Origin: Streptomyces sp. man185 | GTDB taxonomy: Bacteria; Actinomycetota; Actinomycetes; Streptomycetales; Streptomycetaceae | Direction: 5' to 3' | Length of the DNA: 58,446 nucleotides | Assembly (NCBI GenBank): GCA_002551355.1 | Contig: NTHE01000050.1 | Span: 1-58,446 of the forward strand | Part shown: piece after piece, positions 6,764 through 15,331 of the stretch | Layout: every line of letters starts with the position of its first letter | Numbering within the stretch: position 1 is the first letter of the stretch | Position numbers and translations under genes: made by a program | The notes under the pieces: generated by a model | The model's input: the letters and a program-made list of their open reading frames with translations, nothing else | What the model was told of the DNA's origin: nothing | Databases searched by the model: none

Positions 6764-8494
6764 TCACTCCGAAGGGGGCGGCCGCACGACCGGCGGGCCC
6801 TCACGGATCCGGGAGGCGAGGACGGCGATGTCGTCCTCCGCGTCCTCGCCGAACCGGTCCACCACCTGGTCCAGCAGATCCTCCAGACGTCCGCCCGGCG
6901 GCAGGGTCAGCGAGGTCAGCCGCCGCACGGACACGTCGATGTCCTCACCCCGGCGCTCCACCAGACCGTCGGTGTACATGAACAGCACCGTCCCCGGGCC
7001 GCAGGGCACGGACGCGGTTTGGTACCCGCCGAACCCGGTGCCGAGCGGCGGCCCCACCGGCACCGGCACCAGCCGGGCCCCGGCGGCGCCCGGGTCGATG
7101 AAGACCGGGGGCAGATGGCCCGCGCTGGCCACCTCACACACCCCGCCGAACCGGTCCACGACGGCGAGCAGACAGGTCGCCGCCCGGTCCAGGCCCGACC
7201 GCTCCACCATGCCGTCGAGCTGCTCCAGGATCCGGTGCGGCGGCAGGTCCTCCCCCGCCAGCAACCGCAGCAGCGACCGGTACTGGCTCATGGCGACGGC
7301 CGCCTCCACCCCGTGGCCCATCACGTCGCCCATCGCCTTGAGGTGCCGGCCGTCCTGGAGCGGTACGACGTCGAACCAGTCGCCGCCGACCAGGACGCCC
7401 TCGTCGGCGGGGAGGTAGCGGGTGGCGATCTCGACGTGCGGGTGGGGCCCCCAGGGCTCGGAGAGCAGAGAGCGCTGGAGTTCGCGGGCGATGCTGTGCT
7501 CATGGTCGTAGCGGCGGGCGTGGTCGAGGTCGACGCCCGCCCGGACGGCGAGTTCGCGGGCGACGGCCACGTCCTGGTCGCTGAAGGCGGGGGAGCCCTC
7601 GGCCCGGACGAGGCTGAGCGTGCCGAGCGGCCGGCTCCGGGCGGTGAGCGGGACGACGAGGGCCTGGCGCAGACCGAGCGCCCGGGAGGCGGCGATCCGG
7701 TCCGAGGTGAAGGCGCTGCGCCCCCGGCTGTGGTCCTCCCAGTCGTCGAGGACCGGCTCGTTCTCCGCCAGGCAGCGGGGCACCGCGGAGTCCGCCGCGA
7801 AGTCGACGTACTCCCCGGGATGGCCGAACCGCTGCACCTGCTCGTCGAGATCGCCGTCGCCGCGCAGCGCGGCCCTCCGGAGCCGTACGACGCCGAGGGC
7901 CGGGCGGCGTACGGAGTGCCCCACCTCGGGCGGGAACACGTCGACCGCCGCGACGTCGGCGAACGCGGGCACCACGAACGCGGCGAGCTCGCGGCAGGTG
8001 GTGTCCATGTCGAGCGTCGTACCGATCCGGACGGCGGCGGTGGAGAGCAGGGCGACGTGACCGCGGGCCTGTTCCAGCTCCTCGCGCTGCCGGGCGAGGT
8101 CGGTGATCTCGACGACGATGGCCATCAGCCCGCAGCCCTCCCCGTCCGCGTCGAGCCGGTGGTACGTGGCGCGCCAGAACCGCTGCTCCTGCTCCGACGC
8201 CGCCCAGGTCTGCCCCTGAATCGTCTCCTCGCGGGGCTTGCCGTCGGCGAGGACGTCGCGCAGGGCGGCGGCCTGACCGCGCAGCTCCGGCAGCACCTGG
8301 GAGAAGGTCCGCCCGATGTGGGAGGCGGCGGGGAGGCCGTTGAGCCGTTCGAGGGCAGGGTTGACGTAGGTGTAGCGGAGATCGTGGTCGAGCATCGCGA
8401 CGGCGGCGGGATTGCCGTCGAACAGGGCCGCGACGGTCTTCGGGTCGAAGAACGACGGCATGCCGTCGTCGCACGTGTCGGCCTGCAAGAGCAT
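6764..8494 (-). CDS. PAS-GAF-SpoIIE-type protein serine phosphatase
   Basis: 576-residue signalling phosphatase. An N-terminal PAS domain (about residues 15-130, AMLDHDLRYTYVNPALERLNG) and a GAF domain (about 150-325) precede a PP2C/SpoIIE catalytic domain (about 345-565) with metal-binding motifs GGDWFD, GDVMGHG and DDIAVL. It would dephosphorylate a serine of an anti-anti-sigma-type protein in response to whatever PAS and GAF sense. Unlike many streptomycete relatives it has no C-terminal HATPase (anti-sigma) domain. The start at 8494 has GGAGG placed unusually close to the ATG, so an in-frame ATG at 8461 cannot be excluded. No partner switch genes adjoin it; SigF and SigN are encoded 20 kb away in this window. 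Confidence 0.9.
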   Translation of the reverse strand: MLLQADTCDDGMPSFFDPKTVAALFDGNPAAVAMLDHDLRYTYVNPALERLNGLPAASHIGRTFSQVLPELRGQAAALRDVLADGKPREETIQGQTWAASEQEQRFWRATYHRLDADGEGCGLMAIVVEITDLARQREELEQARGHVALLSTAAVRIGTTLDMDTTCRELAAFVVPAFADVAAVDVFPPEVGHSVRRPALGVVRLRRAALRGDGDLDEQVQRFGHPGEYVDFAADSAVPRCLAENEPVLDDWEDHSRGRSAFTSDRIAASRALGLRQALVVPLTARSRPLGTLSLVRAEGSPAFSDQDVAVARELAVRAGVDLDHARRYDHEHSIARELQRSLLSEPWGPHPHVEIATRYLPADEGVLVGGDWFDVVPLQDGRHLKAMGDVMGHGVEAAVAMSQYRSLLRLLAGEDLPPHRILEQLDGMVERSGLDRAATCLLAVVDRFGGVCEVASAGHLPPVFIDPGAAGARLVPVPVGPPLGTGFGGYQTASVPCGPGTVLFMYTDGLVERRGEDIDVSVRRLTSLTLPPGGRLEDLLDQVVDRFGEDAEDDIAVLASRIREGPPVVRPPPSE

Positions 8495-8590
8495 GCCTCC
8501 CGCCGCTCGTCGGCTCCCGAGTCTCCATCGTCGGCCGCCCCCTCCCGTACCGCATCCGCAGGGCGGCCGGTGGGGCTCGTCCCGCGTCGC

Positions 8591-9331
8591 TCAGGGCCGG
8601 GCGTCCGTCCGGGGCCTGGGAATGGGGCCGAGGCCGAGATCGGTGTCCAGGTCGAGGGTGCCCTCGGTGGCCTCGGCGGTGGGCGGCAGGGCGAGGGCTT
8701 CGGCGACCGGACCGGGCAGACTGCCGGAACCCAGCAGTCCGGTGACCAGCCCGGTGGTGAGCCGGTGCCAGGCGGAGGCCCGGCGGAGCATGGCGTGGTC
8801 GCCGCCGCGGACGGTGACCATGCACGTACGGGCGCCGGCGCGACGGGCCCGGGCGGTGAGGGACTGGGTGGCCTGAGGGCTGGTCATCCGGTCCCGGTTG
8901 CTGTGGACGAGGACGATGTCACGGCCCGCGAGCTGGGTGACCGGGTCCCCCGGCGGACACCAGGGCGCGAGCCCGACGACGCCTCGTACGAGGGGGTGCC
9001 CGGCGGCGCCCAGGGCGGCGCGCGCGCCCATGGAGTGCCCCAGGAGCACCACCGGCAGGTCGCCGCCCGCCTCCTCCCGCAGCGCGTCGAGGGCGGCCAC
9101 GGTGTCGCCGAGGGGGTCCGCACGGGTGCCGTTCCAGCCCCGGTGGGCGTACCGCACCTGCCTGACGAGGACGTCCTCTCCGGCGGCGCGGGTGGCCCGG
9201 CCGACGGCCCGGACGAAGGGGCGCATCCGGGTGCCGGGCAGATTGAGCAGACCCGGAGGCGGGGGTTCCGTACCGGTCTCGCGCCCCCCGTGCAGGACGA
9301 GAACCGCTGCCGACGGCGGTCGTTGGGCCAC
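8591..9331 (-). CDS. Alpha/beta hydrolase
   Basis: 246-residue alpha/beta-hydrolase fold enzyme. The first strand ends in LVLHGG (oxyanion region) and the nucleophile elbow GHSMG is at residues 98-102 with Ser100. A later acid candidate is in VHSNRDRMTSP and the histidine in RGGDHAMLRR. The substrate is unknown. GTG at 9329-9331 is preceded by GGAGG at good spacing. It is upstream of the phosphatase on the same strand (gap 96 bp) and divergent from the peroxiredoxin gene. Confidence 0.88.
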   Translation of the reverse strand: MAQRPPSAAVLVLHGGRETGTEPPPPGLLNLPGTRMRPFVRAVGRATRAAGEDVLVRQVRYAHRGWNGTRADPLGDTVAALDALREEAGGDLPVVLLGHSMGARAALGAAGHPLVRGVVGLAPWCPPGDPVTQLAGRDIVLVHSNRDRMTSPQATQSLTARARRAGARTCMVTVRGGDHAMLRRASAWHRLTTGLVTGLLGSGSLPGPVAEALALPPTAEATEGTLDLDTDLGLGPIPRPRTDARP

Positions 9332-9525
9332 GCGTACCTCCAGGTCCGGGAGCGGGGCGCAGTGCCCCCCTCTCCCTGTATTCGGCGCCGAGGGCCCTCC
9401 GGATGGGCGGAAGGGACGGGCGGACGGCTCGACGGATCAACGACGCGGCGGGAACAGAAAGTGCCGCCCCTGTACGGTCACGCTCACGAAGCGTCCGTGT
9501 ACCACCCACCGAAGGATCTTCCCTC

Positions 9526-10011
9526 ATGGCATCAGGACCCCGACTCAACGCCGAGGCACCCGACTTCACCCTTCCGGGCGGAGTCCTGTCGGGCGACGCC
9601 TTCGAACGCGGCGACTACCGCCTCTCCACCGCCCGTGGCCGATCCGTGGTGCTGGCGTTCTACCCGGGGGACAACACCAGCGTCTGCTCGAAGCAGCTCT
9701 GCTCGTACTCCTCGGGCATGGAGGCCTTCGAGGGCCTCGACGCCGACGTCTGGGGAATCAGTCCACAGGGTGTGGACAGCCACGAGTCGTTCGCCCGCGC
9801 CTTCGACCTGCGCATGCCGCTGCTCGCCGACGAGGGCCGGGAGATCGCCAAGGCGTACGGGGTCTCCGCGCCGGGCATCGGGGTGCGGCGGGCGGTCTTC
9901 CTCATCGGCCCGGACGGGGTCCTGCGCTGGAAGCACGTGGCGCTGCTCGGAGCGACGTTCCAGTCACTGACCACGCTCACGGACCGCCTGTCCGGCATTA
10001 GAACCGCGTAA
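9526..10011 (+). CDS. Peroxiredoxin, BCP-like
   Basis: 161-residue thiol peroxidase of the AhpC/TSA fold. The motif FYPGDNTSVCSKQLCSY holds the peroxidatic Cys54 and a probable resolving Cys59, the C-X4-C spacing of atypical 2-Cys BCP/PrxQ enzymes. It reduces hydroperoxides in the cytoplasm with electrons from thioredoxin. The Thr before the peroxidatic Cys and the downstream Arg (GVRRAVFLIGPDG) are in place. ATG 9526 has GAAGGA nine bases upstream. Confidence 0.92.
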   Translation: MASGPRLNAEAPDFTLPGGVLSGDAFERGDYRLSTARGRSVVLAFYPGDNTSVCSKQLCSYSSGMEAFEGLDADVWGISPQGVDSHESFARAFDLRMPLLADEGREIAKAYGVSAPGIGVRRAVFLIGPDGVLRWKHVALLGATFQSLTTLTDRLSGIRTA

Positions 10012-10116
10012 AGATTGCCGGATCCCGGCAGTGACCGGAGCAAGGGCTGTATGGGATCATTCAGCCAGATCGACGAAAAACACTCGGGGGAAGTCGACAG
10101 GTGGGGGAGTGATCGC

Positions 10117-10626
10117 GTGACCTTCTTTCTCGGTCTCGGCATTGCGGGAATCGTCCTGCTGGCCCTCTCCCTGATCTTCGGCGGGGTCCTCGAAGGCCTC
10201 TTCGACGGCGTCATCGACGGCCTCTTCGACGGACTGCTCTCGCTTCCGGTGATCGCCGGCTTCATCTCGATGCTCGGCTTCGGCGGAGCGATCGTGCTCG
10301 GCGCGACGAGCGCCGGACCGTATCTGGCCACCGTCGCCGGCGTCGCCGCCGGCCTCGTGGCGGGCTGGCTGACCTGGAAACTCAGCCAGGCCCTGATGCG
10401 CGACCAGACGCACGCCACTCCGCGCGACTCCGACCTGGTCGGCACCTCGGGTTCCGTCGTGACGGCCATCCCGGCCCAGGGTTATGGCGAGGTGCTGCTG
10501 CGGCTGGGCGACCAGCCGGTGAAGTACGCGGCCAAGTCGGCCACGCCGGTCGCGCGCGGCACCGAGATCTGGGTGGAAGAGGCGCTGTCGACCACGTCGG
10601 TCGCGGTACGCCCGGTGGAGCGCTGA
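10117..10626 (+). CDS. NfeD-like membrane protein
   Basis: 169-residue protein with three hydrophobic segments (VTFFLGLGIAGIVLLALSL, LPVIAGFISMLGFGGAIVL, ATVAGVAAGLVAGWLTW) and then a small beta-barrel of the OB/NfeD type (DLVGTSGSVVTAIPAQGYGEV to the end). The GTG at 10117 has GGGGAG seven bases upstream and begins at the first helix; the frame is open to an ATG at 10051 but that segment is polar. It is followed 139 bp later by a flotillin gene, the NfeD-flotillin pairing of Bacillus yuaF-floT. Both probably act together in membrane microdomain organisation. Confidence 0.85.
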   Translation: MTFFLGLGIAGIVLLALSLIFGGVLEGLFDGVIDGLFDGLLSLPVIAGFISMLGFGGAIVLGATSAGPYLATVAGVAAGLVAGWLTWKLSQALMRDQTHATPRDSDLVGTSGSVVTAIPAQGYGEVLLRLGDQPVKYAAKSATPVARGTEIWVEEALSTTSVAVRPVER

Positions 10627-10765
10627 CCACGCGACCACCTGCCCGGCCCGCCGGACGCACGCCCGCCTTCGACGATCGACACCACCGCACCGCGATCAAC
10701 TCCACAGCACCGCCCGCTCCACAACGATCTGCCGTCCTCCACGGGAGGCAGGGGGGACGAATCCC

Positions 10766-12205
10766 ATGAGTCCAGTAGTCATCGCCGTCATCGGCATCGT
10801 CGTACTCCTCGTTCTGCTCGGCCTCGTCGTCATCACGCGCTACAAGGTGGCCGGGCCCAGCGAGGCGTTCATCATCACCGGCCGCCGCGGCAAGAAGTCG
10901 ACGGATCCGGTCACCGGACGCACCAGCATCGACAACAGCGGCCAGAAGGTCGTCGTGGGCGGCGGCGTCTTCGTCGTGCCGTTCGTCCAGCAGAAGTTCA
11001 CCCTGGACCTGTCCAGCCGGCACATCCCGATCGCCGTGCGCGGCGCGGTGACCCTGCGCGGCGTCAAGTCGAACCTCGAAGGCGTCGCGATCGTCAAGGT
11101 CGGCGGCAGCGAGGACGCGATCCGCGCCGCGGCCCAGCGCTTCCTCCAGCAGCAGGACGGCATCGTCGGCTTCACCCAGGAAGTGCTCTCCGGCGCGCTG
11201 CGCGCGATCGTCGGCCGGATGTCGGTCGAGGACATCATCCGGGACCGGGCCGCGTTCGCCGGGCAGGTCGCGGAGGAGGCCGAGGCCAGCCTCTCCGGCC
11301 AGGGCCTGATCCTGGACGCCTTCCAGATCCAGGACATCACCACCGAGGGCTCCTACCTGGAGGACCTCGGCCGCCCGGAGGCCGCCCGCGCCAAGCAGGA
11401 GGCGGACATCGCCGAGGCCATCGCGAAGCGTGCCTCGGAGCAGGCCCGGCTGAAGGCGGCCGAGGAGATCGCCATCGCCGAGCGGACGTACTACCTGAAG
11501 CAGGCCGAGATCAAGGCCGAGACGGAAGCCGCGGCCGCCAAGGCCAACGCCGCGGGCCCGCTCGCCGAGGCCGCCCGCCAGCAGGAAGTCCTCCAGGAGC
11601 AGGAGAAGGTCGCCGAGCGCCGGGCCGCGCTGACCGACCGCGAGCTGGACACGAAGGTCCGTAAGCCCGCCGATGCCGCCCGCTACCAGGCCGAGCAGGA
11701 GGCGGAGGCCCGCCGCATCGCCCAGGTCAAGGAGGCCGAGGCCGACGCGGAGCGCTCGCGCCTGACCGGTCAGGGCGAGAAGCTGCACCGTTCGGCGCTG
11801 GCCGACGCGGTCCGCATCGAGGGTGAGGCGGACGCCGCGGCGATCGCCGCCAAGGGCGCGGCCGAGGCCGAGGCCATGCAGAAGAAGGCCGACGCGTTCG
11901 CGCAGTACGGCGACGCGGCCGTCCTCCAGATGCTGGTCGAGGTCCTCCCGAGCGTCGTCGCGAAGGCCTCGGAGCCGCTGAGCGCCATCGACAAGATGAC
12001 GGTCATCTCCACGGACGGCGCGAGCCAGCTGGCCCGCACGGTCACCGACAACGTCTCGCAGGGCATGGAACTGCTCAGCTCGACGACGGGCGTGGACCTC
12101 GCGTCCCTGCTGGAGAACCTGAAGAACCGCACGACGACGGTCCCGGCGCCCACGGCAGCCCCGGACACGTCTGCGTCGAACGGCGAGATCGAGATCAAGG
12201 GCTGA
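10766..12205 (+). CDS. Flotillin (SPFH/Band 7 protein)
   Basis: 479-residue flotillin. It has an N-terminal membrane hairpin (VVIAVIGIVVLLVLLGLVVI), an SPFH domain (about 30-190, YKVAGPSEAFIITGRRG, SGQKVVVGGGVFVVPFVQ), and a long Ala/Glu-rich coiled coil (about 200-390) with the family AEAE repeats (EAEAMQKKADAF). The C-terminus ends in a Thr/Ala-rich tail. Flotillins scaffold membrane microdomains on the cytoplasmic side. The full length and the upstream NfeD gene support a YuaF/YuaG-like pair. The ATG at 10766 follows GGGAGGCAGGGGGG. Confidence 0.95.
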   Translation: MSPVVIAVIGIVVLLVLLGLVVITRYKVAGPSEAFIITGRRGKKSTDPVTGRTSIDNSGQKVVVGGGVFVVPFVQQKFTLDLSSRHIPIAVRGAVTLRGVKSNLEGVAIVKVGGSEDAIRAAAQRFLQQQDGIVGFTQEVLSGALRAIVGRMSVEDIIRDRAAFAGQVAEEAEASLSGQGLILDAFQIQDITTEGSYLEDLGRPEAARAKQEADIAEAIAKRASEQARLKAAEEIAIAERTYYLKQAEIKAETEAAAAKANAAGPLAEAARQQEVLQEQEKVAERRAALTDRELDTKVRKPADAARYQAEQEAEARRIAQVKEAEADAERSRLTGQGEKLHRSALADAVRIEGEADAAAIAAKGAAEAEAMQKKADAFAQYGDAAVLQMLVEVLPSVVAKASEPLSAIDKMTVISTDGASQLARTVTDNVSQGMELLSSTTGVDLASLLENLKNRTTTVPAPTAAPDTSASNGEIEIKG

Positions 12206-12226
12206 CGCGAGGAATCACGCGCACCA

Positions 12227-12259
12227 GTGCCCGGGAGCCGCACGCCGGCCCCCGGGCAC
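12227..12259 (+). terminator. Terminator after the flotillin gene
   Basis: A GTGCCCGGG / CCCGGGCAC stem (12227-12235 with 12251-12259) with a GC-rich 15-base loop, 22 bases after the flotillin stop. It could also serve the convergent small gene at 12297. Confidence 0.6.
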
Positions 12260-12296
12260 ACCCATGCCCACCGGAACACCCCACCGGACGTACGAC

Positions 12297-12599
12297 TTAC
12301 GGCTCCGCCGCTCCCCGCGCCTCGTGCAGCGCGAGGATCTCCCCCAGGTCATTGGCGACCATGACCTGCGTCGGCCGCCCGGCAACGGCGACCACCTCCG
12401 CCCACCCCTCGGCGCGCAAGATCTCCTCGTCGGAACCACTCGGGGCCCGAGCTTCGGCGGCGGTCAGCGCATGGTCCAACTCCCGCAGGAATAGGGCCTC
12501 TTCCTCGCTGCGCGGACCGATCCCGAGATAGCGCTCGGTGGCTTGGTAGGTGCGAGGGGGGGACGATTGATGTCGCGTTCGGAGAACGGTGTTGATCAA
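12297..12599 (-). CDS. Small hypothetical protein
   Basis: 100-residue soluble, acidic protein with no family I recognise; the second half (WAEVVAVAGRPTQVMVANDLGEILALHEARG) reads like a folded alpha/beta segment. The start is a TTG at 12597-12599 with GGAG four bases upstream. G+C and codon use are somewhat weaker than in neighbours. It is convergent with the flotillin gene and lies 47 bp downstream of the cobM stop. A decayed gene is possible. Confidence 0.45.
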   Translation of the reverse strand: MINTVLRTRHQSSPPRTYQATERYLGIGPRSEEEALFLRELDHALTAAEARAPSGSDEEILRAEGWAEVVAVAGRPTQVMVANDLGEILALHEARGAAEP

Positions 12600-12646
12600 T
12601 GCGCTCCGCCTGACCGTCCAGGCGAAGGCACCGGCGGCTGAGCCCC

Positions 12647-13396
12647 TCAGCAGACGTGCCGGTCCCGCTCCGGTGAGTACAGGTGGCTGTCCCGGAACTG
12701 CTCCGCGCCCAGCGTCCGACCCACCATGATGACCGCCGTCCGGATCACCCCCGCCGCCTTCACCTGCTCGGCGATCGAGGCCAGGGAGCCCCGCAGGATG
12801 ATCTCGTCCGGGCGGGACGCCATCGCCACCACCGCAGCCGGGCAGTCCGCCCCGTAGTGCGGGAGCAGTTCGTCGACCACGCGGTCCACGTACCGCGCCG
12901 CCAGGTGCAGCACGATCAGCGCGCCGCTGCGGCCCAGCGTCGCCAGGTCCTCGCCGTCCGGCATCGCCGTGGCGCGCTGGGCGATACGGGTCAGGATCAC
13001 CGTCTGGCCGACCGTCGGGACCGTCAGCTCGCGCTTCAGGGCCGCGGCCGCCGCCGCGAACGCGGGCACCCCGGGGACCACTTCGTACGGGACGTTCGCC
13101 TCGTCCAGACGCTTCATCTGCTCGTTCACCGCGCTGAACACCGACGGGTCGCCCGAGTGCAGCCGCGCCACGTCATGGCCGCCCGCGTGGGCCCGTACGA
13201 GCTCCGCCGTGATCTGCTCGATGTCCAGGTTCGCCGTGTCGACCAGGCGGGCGTCCTTGGGGCACTCGGCCAGCAGCTCCACCGGGACCAGGCTGCCCGC
13301 GTACAGGCAGACCGGGCTGGCGGCGAGGATCCGGGCGCCGCGCACCGTGATCAGGTCGGCCGCGCCGGGGCCCGCGCCGATGAAGTACACGGTCAT
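12647..13396 (-). CDS. cobM: Precorrin-4 C11-methyltransferase
   Basis: 249-residue SAM-dependent tetrapyrrole methylase that methylates C-11 of precorrin-4 in aerobic cobalamin synthesis. The N-terminus has the family start VYFIGAGPGAADLITVRG. The central VARLHSGDPSVFSA and VPYEVVPGVPAFAAAAA motifs and the C-terminal IRTAVIMVGRTL match CobM/CbiF. Its ATG at 13394-13396 overlaps the stop of cobL by four bases, so the pair is translationally coupled. Other cob genes are not in the window. Confidence 0.95.
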   Translation of the reverse strand: MTVYFIGAGPGAADLITVRGARILAASPVCLYAGSLVPVELLAECPKDARLVDTANLDIEQITAELVRAHAGGHDVARLHSGDPSVFSAVNEQMKRLDEANVPYEVVPGVPAFAAAAAALKRELTVPTVGQTVILTRIAQRATAMPDGEDLATLGRSGALIVLHLAARYVDRVVDELLPHYGADCPAAVVAMASRPDEIILRGSLASIAEQVKAAGVIRTAVIMVGRTLGAEQFRDSHLYSPERDRHVC

Positions 13397-14673
13397 GTTC
13401 TGTCTCCCATGTGCGAACTTTTCTCTGAAGTCAGGGGTTTGGTCACCGACCACTGCGTGACTGGCATCGCCTGGCGCCACCCCGTGAACCCGCCGACCGG
13501 GACGGCGTGCGCGACCGCGAGGCGCACCAACTCGCCTCCGTACGCCTTGTGCCGTTCGGCCAGCAGCGCCTCCGACTCCAGCGTCACCGTGTTCGCGACC
13601 AGCCGTCCCCCCGGACGCAGCGCTTTCCAGCACGCGTCCAGCAGGCCCGGCGTGGTCAGGCCGCCGCCGATGAACACCGCGTCGGGGGAGGGGAGTTCGA
13701 CCAGGGACAGCGGGGCCGGGCCGGTGACGACCCGCAGGCCGGGGACGCCGAGGCGTTCCGCGTTACGGGTGATCCGCCCGGCCCGCACCGGGTCCCGCTC
13801 CACGCTCACCGCCCGGCAGGACGGGTGCGCGCGCAGCCACTCGATCGCGATCGAGCCCGATCCGCCGCCGACGTCCCAGAGCAGCTCCCCGGGCGCGGGG
13901 GCCAGCGTGCCCAGTGTGGCGGCCCGGATGTGCCGCTTCGTGAGCTGGCCGTCGTGCTCGTACGCCTCGTCCGGCAGACCCGGCACCGTGCCGAGCCGCA
14001 GCGCCTCCGCCGACGCCCGGCACTCGATCGCGATCACGTTCAGCCGGTCCCCGGGCTCGTGCGCCCACGCCTGCGCGATGCCGTCGACGTGTTCCTCGTT
14101 CTCGCCGCCCAACTGCTCCAGCACCCGCAGCCGGCTCGGGCCGAAGCCGTGGTCCGTGAGGAGGGCAGCGACCGTGGCCGGGGTGGTCGCGTCCGCGCTC
14201 AGGACGAGCAGCCGACGGCCCTCGTACAGGGAGGCGGCGAGGCGCGCCGCCGGGCGGCCCACCAACGTCACGACCTCCGTGTCCTCCAGCGGCCAGCCGA
14301 GCCGCGCGCAGGCGTACGCGACGGAGGACGGGTGCGGCAGCACGCGCAGCCCCTGAGGCCCCAGCTCCTCCACGAGCGCCCGCCCGATCCCGTAGAACAT
14401 CGGGTCCCCGCTCGCCAGCACCGCGATCCGGCGCTCCCCGTGCTCGGCGAGCAGCCGGGGGACGGCCGGCCGCAGCGGTGTGGGCCAGCCCACCCGTACG
14501 CCGGCGCACTCCGGCGGGAGCAGGTCCAGCTGGCGCGCCCCGCCGATCAGCACCTCCGCCCCGCGCAGCGCCTCCCGTGCCGTACCGGACAGCCCGGACC
14601 AGCCGTCCGCGCCGATCCCGACGACGGAGACCGGGTGCAGCGGGGAGGGAGATGGCGACGGGACGGGTGGCAC
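13393..14673 (-). CDS. cobL: Precorrin-6Y C5,15-methyltransferase (decarboxylating)
   Basis: Two-domain enzyme of about 426 residues that methylates C-5 and C-15 and decarboxylates precorrin-6B. The CbiE-like half (VSVVGIGADGW, VLASGDPMFYGIG, EVVTLVGRPA) is followed by the CbiT-like half with the SAM site LLWDVGGGSGSIAIEWLR and FIGGGLTTPGLLDACW. The GTG at 14671-14673 has GAGG eight bases upstream; a TTG at 14724 in the same frame has no ribosome site. I saw no cobalamin riboswitch-like structure in the intergenic region upstream. Confidence 0.93.
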   Translation of the reverse strand: MPPVPSPSPSPLHPVSVVGIGADGWSGLSGTAREALRGAEVLIGGARQLDLLPPECAGVRVGWPTPLRPAVPRLLAEHGERRIAVLASGDPMFYGIGRALVEELGPQGLRVLPHPSSVAYACARLGWPLEDTEVVTLVGRPAARLAASLYEGRRLLVLSADATTPATVAALLTDHGFGPSRLRVLEQLGGENEEHVDGIAQAWAHEPGDRLNVIAIECRASAEALRLGTVPGLPDEAYEHDGQLTKRHIRAATLGTLAPAPGELLWDVGGGSGSIAIEWLRAHPSCRAVSVERDPVRAGRITRNAERLGVPGLRVVTGPAPLSLVELPSPDAVFIGGGLTTPGLLDACWKALRPGGRLVANTVTLESEALLAERHKAYGGELVRLAVAHAVPVGGFTGWRQAMPVTQWSVTKPLTSEKSSHMGDRT

Positions 14674-14815
14674 GGGAGGGACCTCGTTCAGCGGCGGAGT
14701 GAGGTGAAGGCGAGACCAGGACAACGCAGCCGAACTTTACTGAACGCCCCGTTCCACCCACCCCGCCGGGGGAACGCCCCTCCAGCGGGTGAATCCGAAA
14801 AAACTTCGCGCGTGG

Positions 14816-14842
14816 TGTCGAGAAGCCCCCGTCGGCCCCGAC
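14816..14842 (+). promoter_or_regulatory. ECF42-type promoter upstream of the DGPF gene
   Basis: TGTCGA at 14816-14821 and CGAC at 14839-14842, 17 bases apart, match the target motif published for Streptomyces ECF42 sigma factors (TGTCGA in -35; CGA/TC in -10). It is 60 bp upstream of the DGPF gene that precedes the ECF42 gene, so the operon is probably autoregulated. Confidence 0.75.
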
Positions 14843-14902
14843 GTCCCCTGTGCAAGAGGAAGAAAGACCACGGAGCGAACGAGCGACCAGGAGGAGACGG
14901 TC

Positions 14903-15313
14903 ATGAAGTATCTGGTGATGGTCCAGGGCAGCCAGGCGGACTACGACGCGCAGAGCGGCAAGGGGAGCGCCGACAGCCCCGCCTGGGACGAGAAGGCCAT
15001 GCAGGCGATGTTCGCCCACATGGGCAGCATCAACGACGACCTCTCCGAGTCGGGCGAGCTGGTCACCGGCTACGGGCTGCGGGATCCCGCGTCCGGCCGG
15101 GCCGTCAGCCTCGACGGCGAGGGCCGTCCCGTGGTCTCGGACGGGCCTTACAGCGAGACCAAGGAGCTGCTCGCCGGGTTCTGGATCCTCGACTGCGAGA
15201 GCCTGGAAAGGGTGACCGAGATCGCCGCCCGCGTGGCACGCTGTCCGCAGCCGGCCGGGGCGCCCGAGTACCCGGTCCTCATCCGGCCCGTCGACGGCGG
15301 GCTCGACGACTGA
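14903..15313 (+). CDS. DGPF/YCII-domain protein, ECF42 partner
   Basis: 136-residue YCII-fold protein. The signature DGPYSETKELLAGFWIL is at about residues 81-97 (DGPF family, here with Tyr for Phe). DGPF proteins are the conserved genomic partners of ECF42 sigma factors. They probably form small ligand-binding or enzymatic dimers of unknown activity. ATG 14903 follows GAGGAGA. The sigma gene starts 18 bp after its stop. The upstream TGTCGA-N17-CGAC promoter indicates that it is a target of that sigma factor. Confidence 0.92.
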   Translation: MKYLVMVQGSQADYDAQSGKGSADSPAWDEKAMQAMFAHMGSINDDLSESGELVTGYGLRDPASGRAVSLDGEGRPVVSDGPYSETKELLAGFWILDCESLERVTEIAARVARCPQPAGAPEYPVLIRPVDGGLDD

Positions 15314-15331
15314 CCGAGCCGGAAGGTCCAG

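Noticed and set aside
6167..9970. A 1267-codon open frame on the plus strand
   Set aside because: It is antisense to the ParB-like, phosphatase and hydrolase genes. The product is Arg/Gly/Pro-rich without motifs, an effect of high G+C content.
14674..14902. Cobalamin riboswitch upstream of cobL
   Set aside because: No B12-box-like sequence or extended fold could be found in the 229 bp.
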